A stretch of 5,433 nt of DNA. Origin: Acidobacteriota bacterium. Its GTDB lineage: Bacteria > Acidobacteriota > Terriglobia > UBA7540. The stretch spans positions 1-5,433 of the forward strand of contig JAKAWN010000451.1 of the NCBI GenBank assembly GCA_021827245.1, written 5' to 3'. Shown here in pieces: positions 5,291-5,433 of this stretch. The translations under genes were made by a program, and so were the position numbers. Positions within the stretch are counted from its first letter, which is position 1. Each line of letters opens with the position of its first letter. A model generated the notes under the pieces. It did not search any database. It had not been told where the DNA came from and saw only the letters and a list, made by a program, of their open reading frames with translations.

Positions 5291-5433
5291 AAATGGGTTC
5301 GAGATCGGATTATGATCAGCTCTGCCTGCGCAGGACGAAGGCCGGTCATCCTTGGAGCGGGAAGCCCGCCTAGCAGTCTGGCCTGGACATCGCTCCGGAC
5401 CCCAAATCGTCGCCTCGCCTCTGCGAGAGCACG
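5291..5433. other. No gene supported at right edge
   Basis: This GC-rich tail contains the 10-bp palindrome CCTGCGCAGG (5325-5334) and a small hairpin GCGGG-AAG-CCCGC (5357-5369). I see no start codon with a ribosome site and no recognisable protein fragment. It may be the upstream or downstream flank of a gene outside the window. Confidence 0.3.

Noticed and set aside
5297..5304. GGTTCGAG resembling a tRNA T-loop near the right edge
   Set aside because: No T stem, acceptor strand or other tRNA arms surround it; an eight-base match alone is not meaningful.

Overview
The window looks like part of a soil-type bacterial chromosome, perhaps Acidobacteriota. The hint is weak: the style of the integrase remnant and of the uroporphyrinogen-decarboxylase-like protein, plus moderate to high GC. 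No marker gene fixes the phylum. About two thirds of the window reads as accessory, recombination-prone DNA and the rest as ordinary genes.

Layout. Positions 1-99 carry four imperfect copies of a ~23-bp repeat built around CGGAAT, typical of the outer end of an IS21-family insertion sequence whose istA/istB would lie left of the window. After a gene-free gap comes a plus-strand gene (306-1409). Its N-terminal 350 or so residues look intact, but the protein stops where a PD-(D/E)XK nuclease-like domain appears to begin. Convergent to it is a minus-strand orphan gene (1540-2541) with a good ribosome binding site. Positions 2542-2904 hold no convincing gene but contain short direct and tandem repeats. 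They lead into a 45-nt 3' fragment of a tRNA-Asn gene (2905-2949), from anticodon loop to CCA. Fifteen bases beyond it is the C-terminal end of a decayed tyrosine recombinase gene (2964 to about 3475, minus strand). That gene is broken by frameshifts, and both conserved catalytic histidines are replaced.

The best reading is that the tRNA fragment is an attachment-site remnant. The orphan genes to its left would belong to one integrated element, and the dead integrase to an older element or to the scar of one. An intact tRNA-Asn gene and a working integrase would then be expected further left, outside the window.

Right of the scar the sequence is more conventional. A uroporphyrinogen-decarboxylase-superfamily protein (3570-4664, minus strand; related to corrinoid methyltransferases but lacking the usual zinc-binding cysteines) is divergent from a small STAS-domain anti-sigma-factor-antagonist-like protein (4858-5241, plus strand). 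They share a ~190-bp control region with plausible promoters on both strands. A perfect 8-bp hairpin follows the STAS gene. The last ~140 bases show no gene I can support.

I found no complete new multi-gene system. The most promising lead is the convergent pair of unrecognised genes in the tRNA-Asn island, one with a severed nuclease-like domain.
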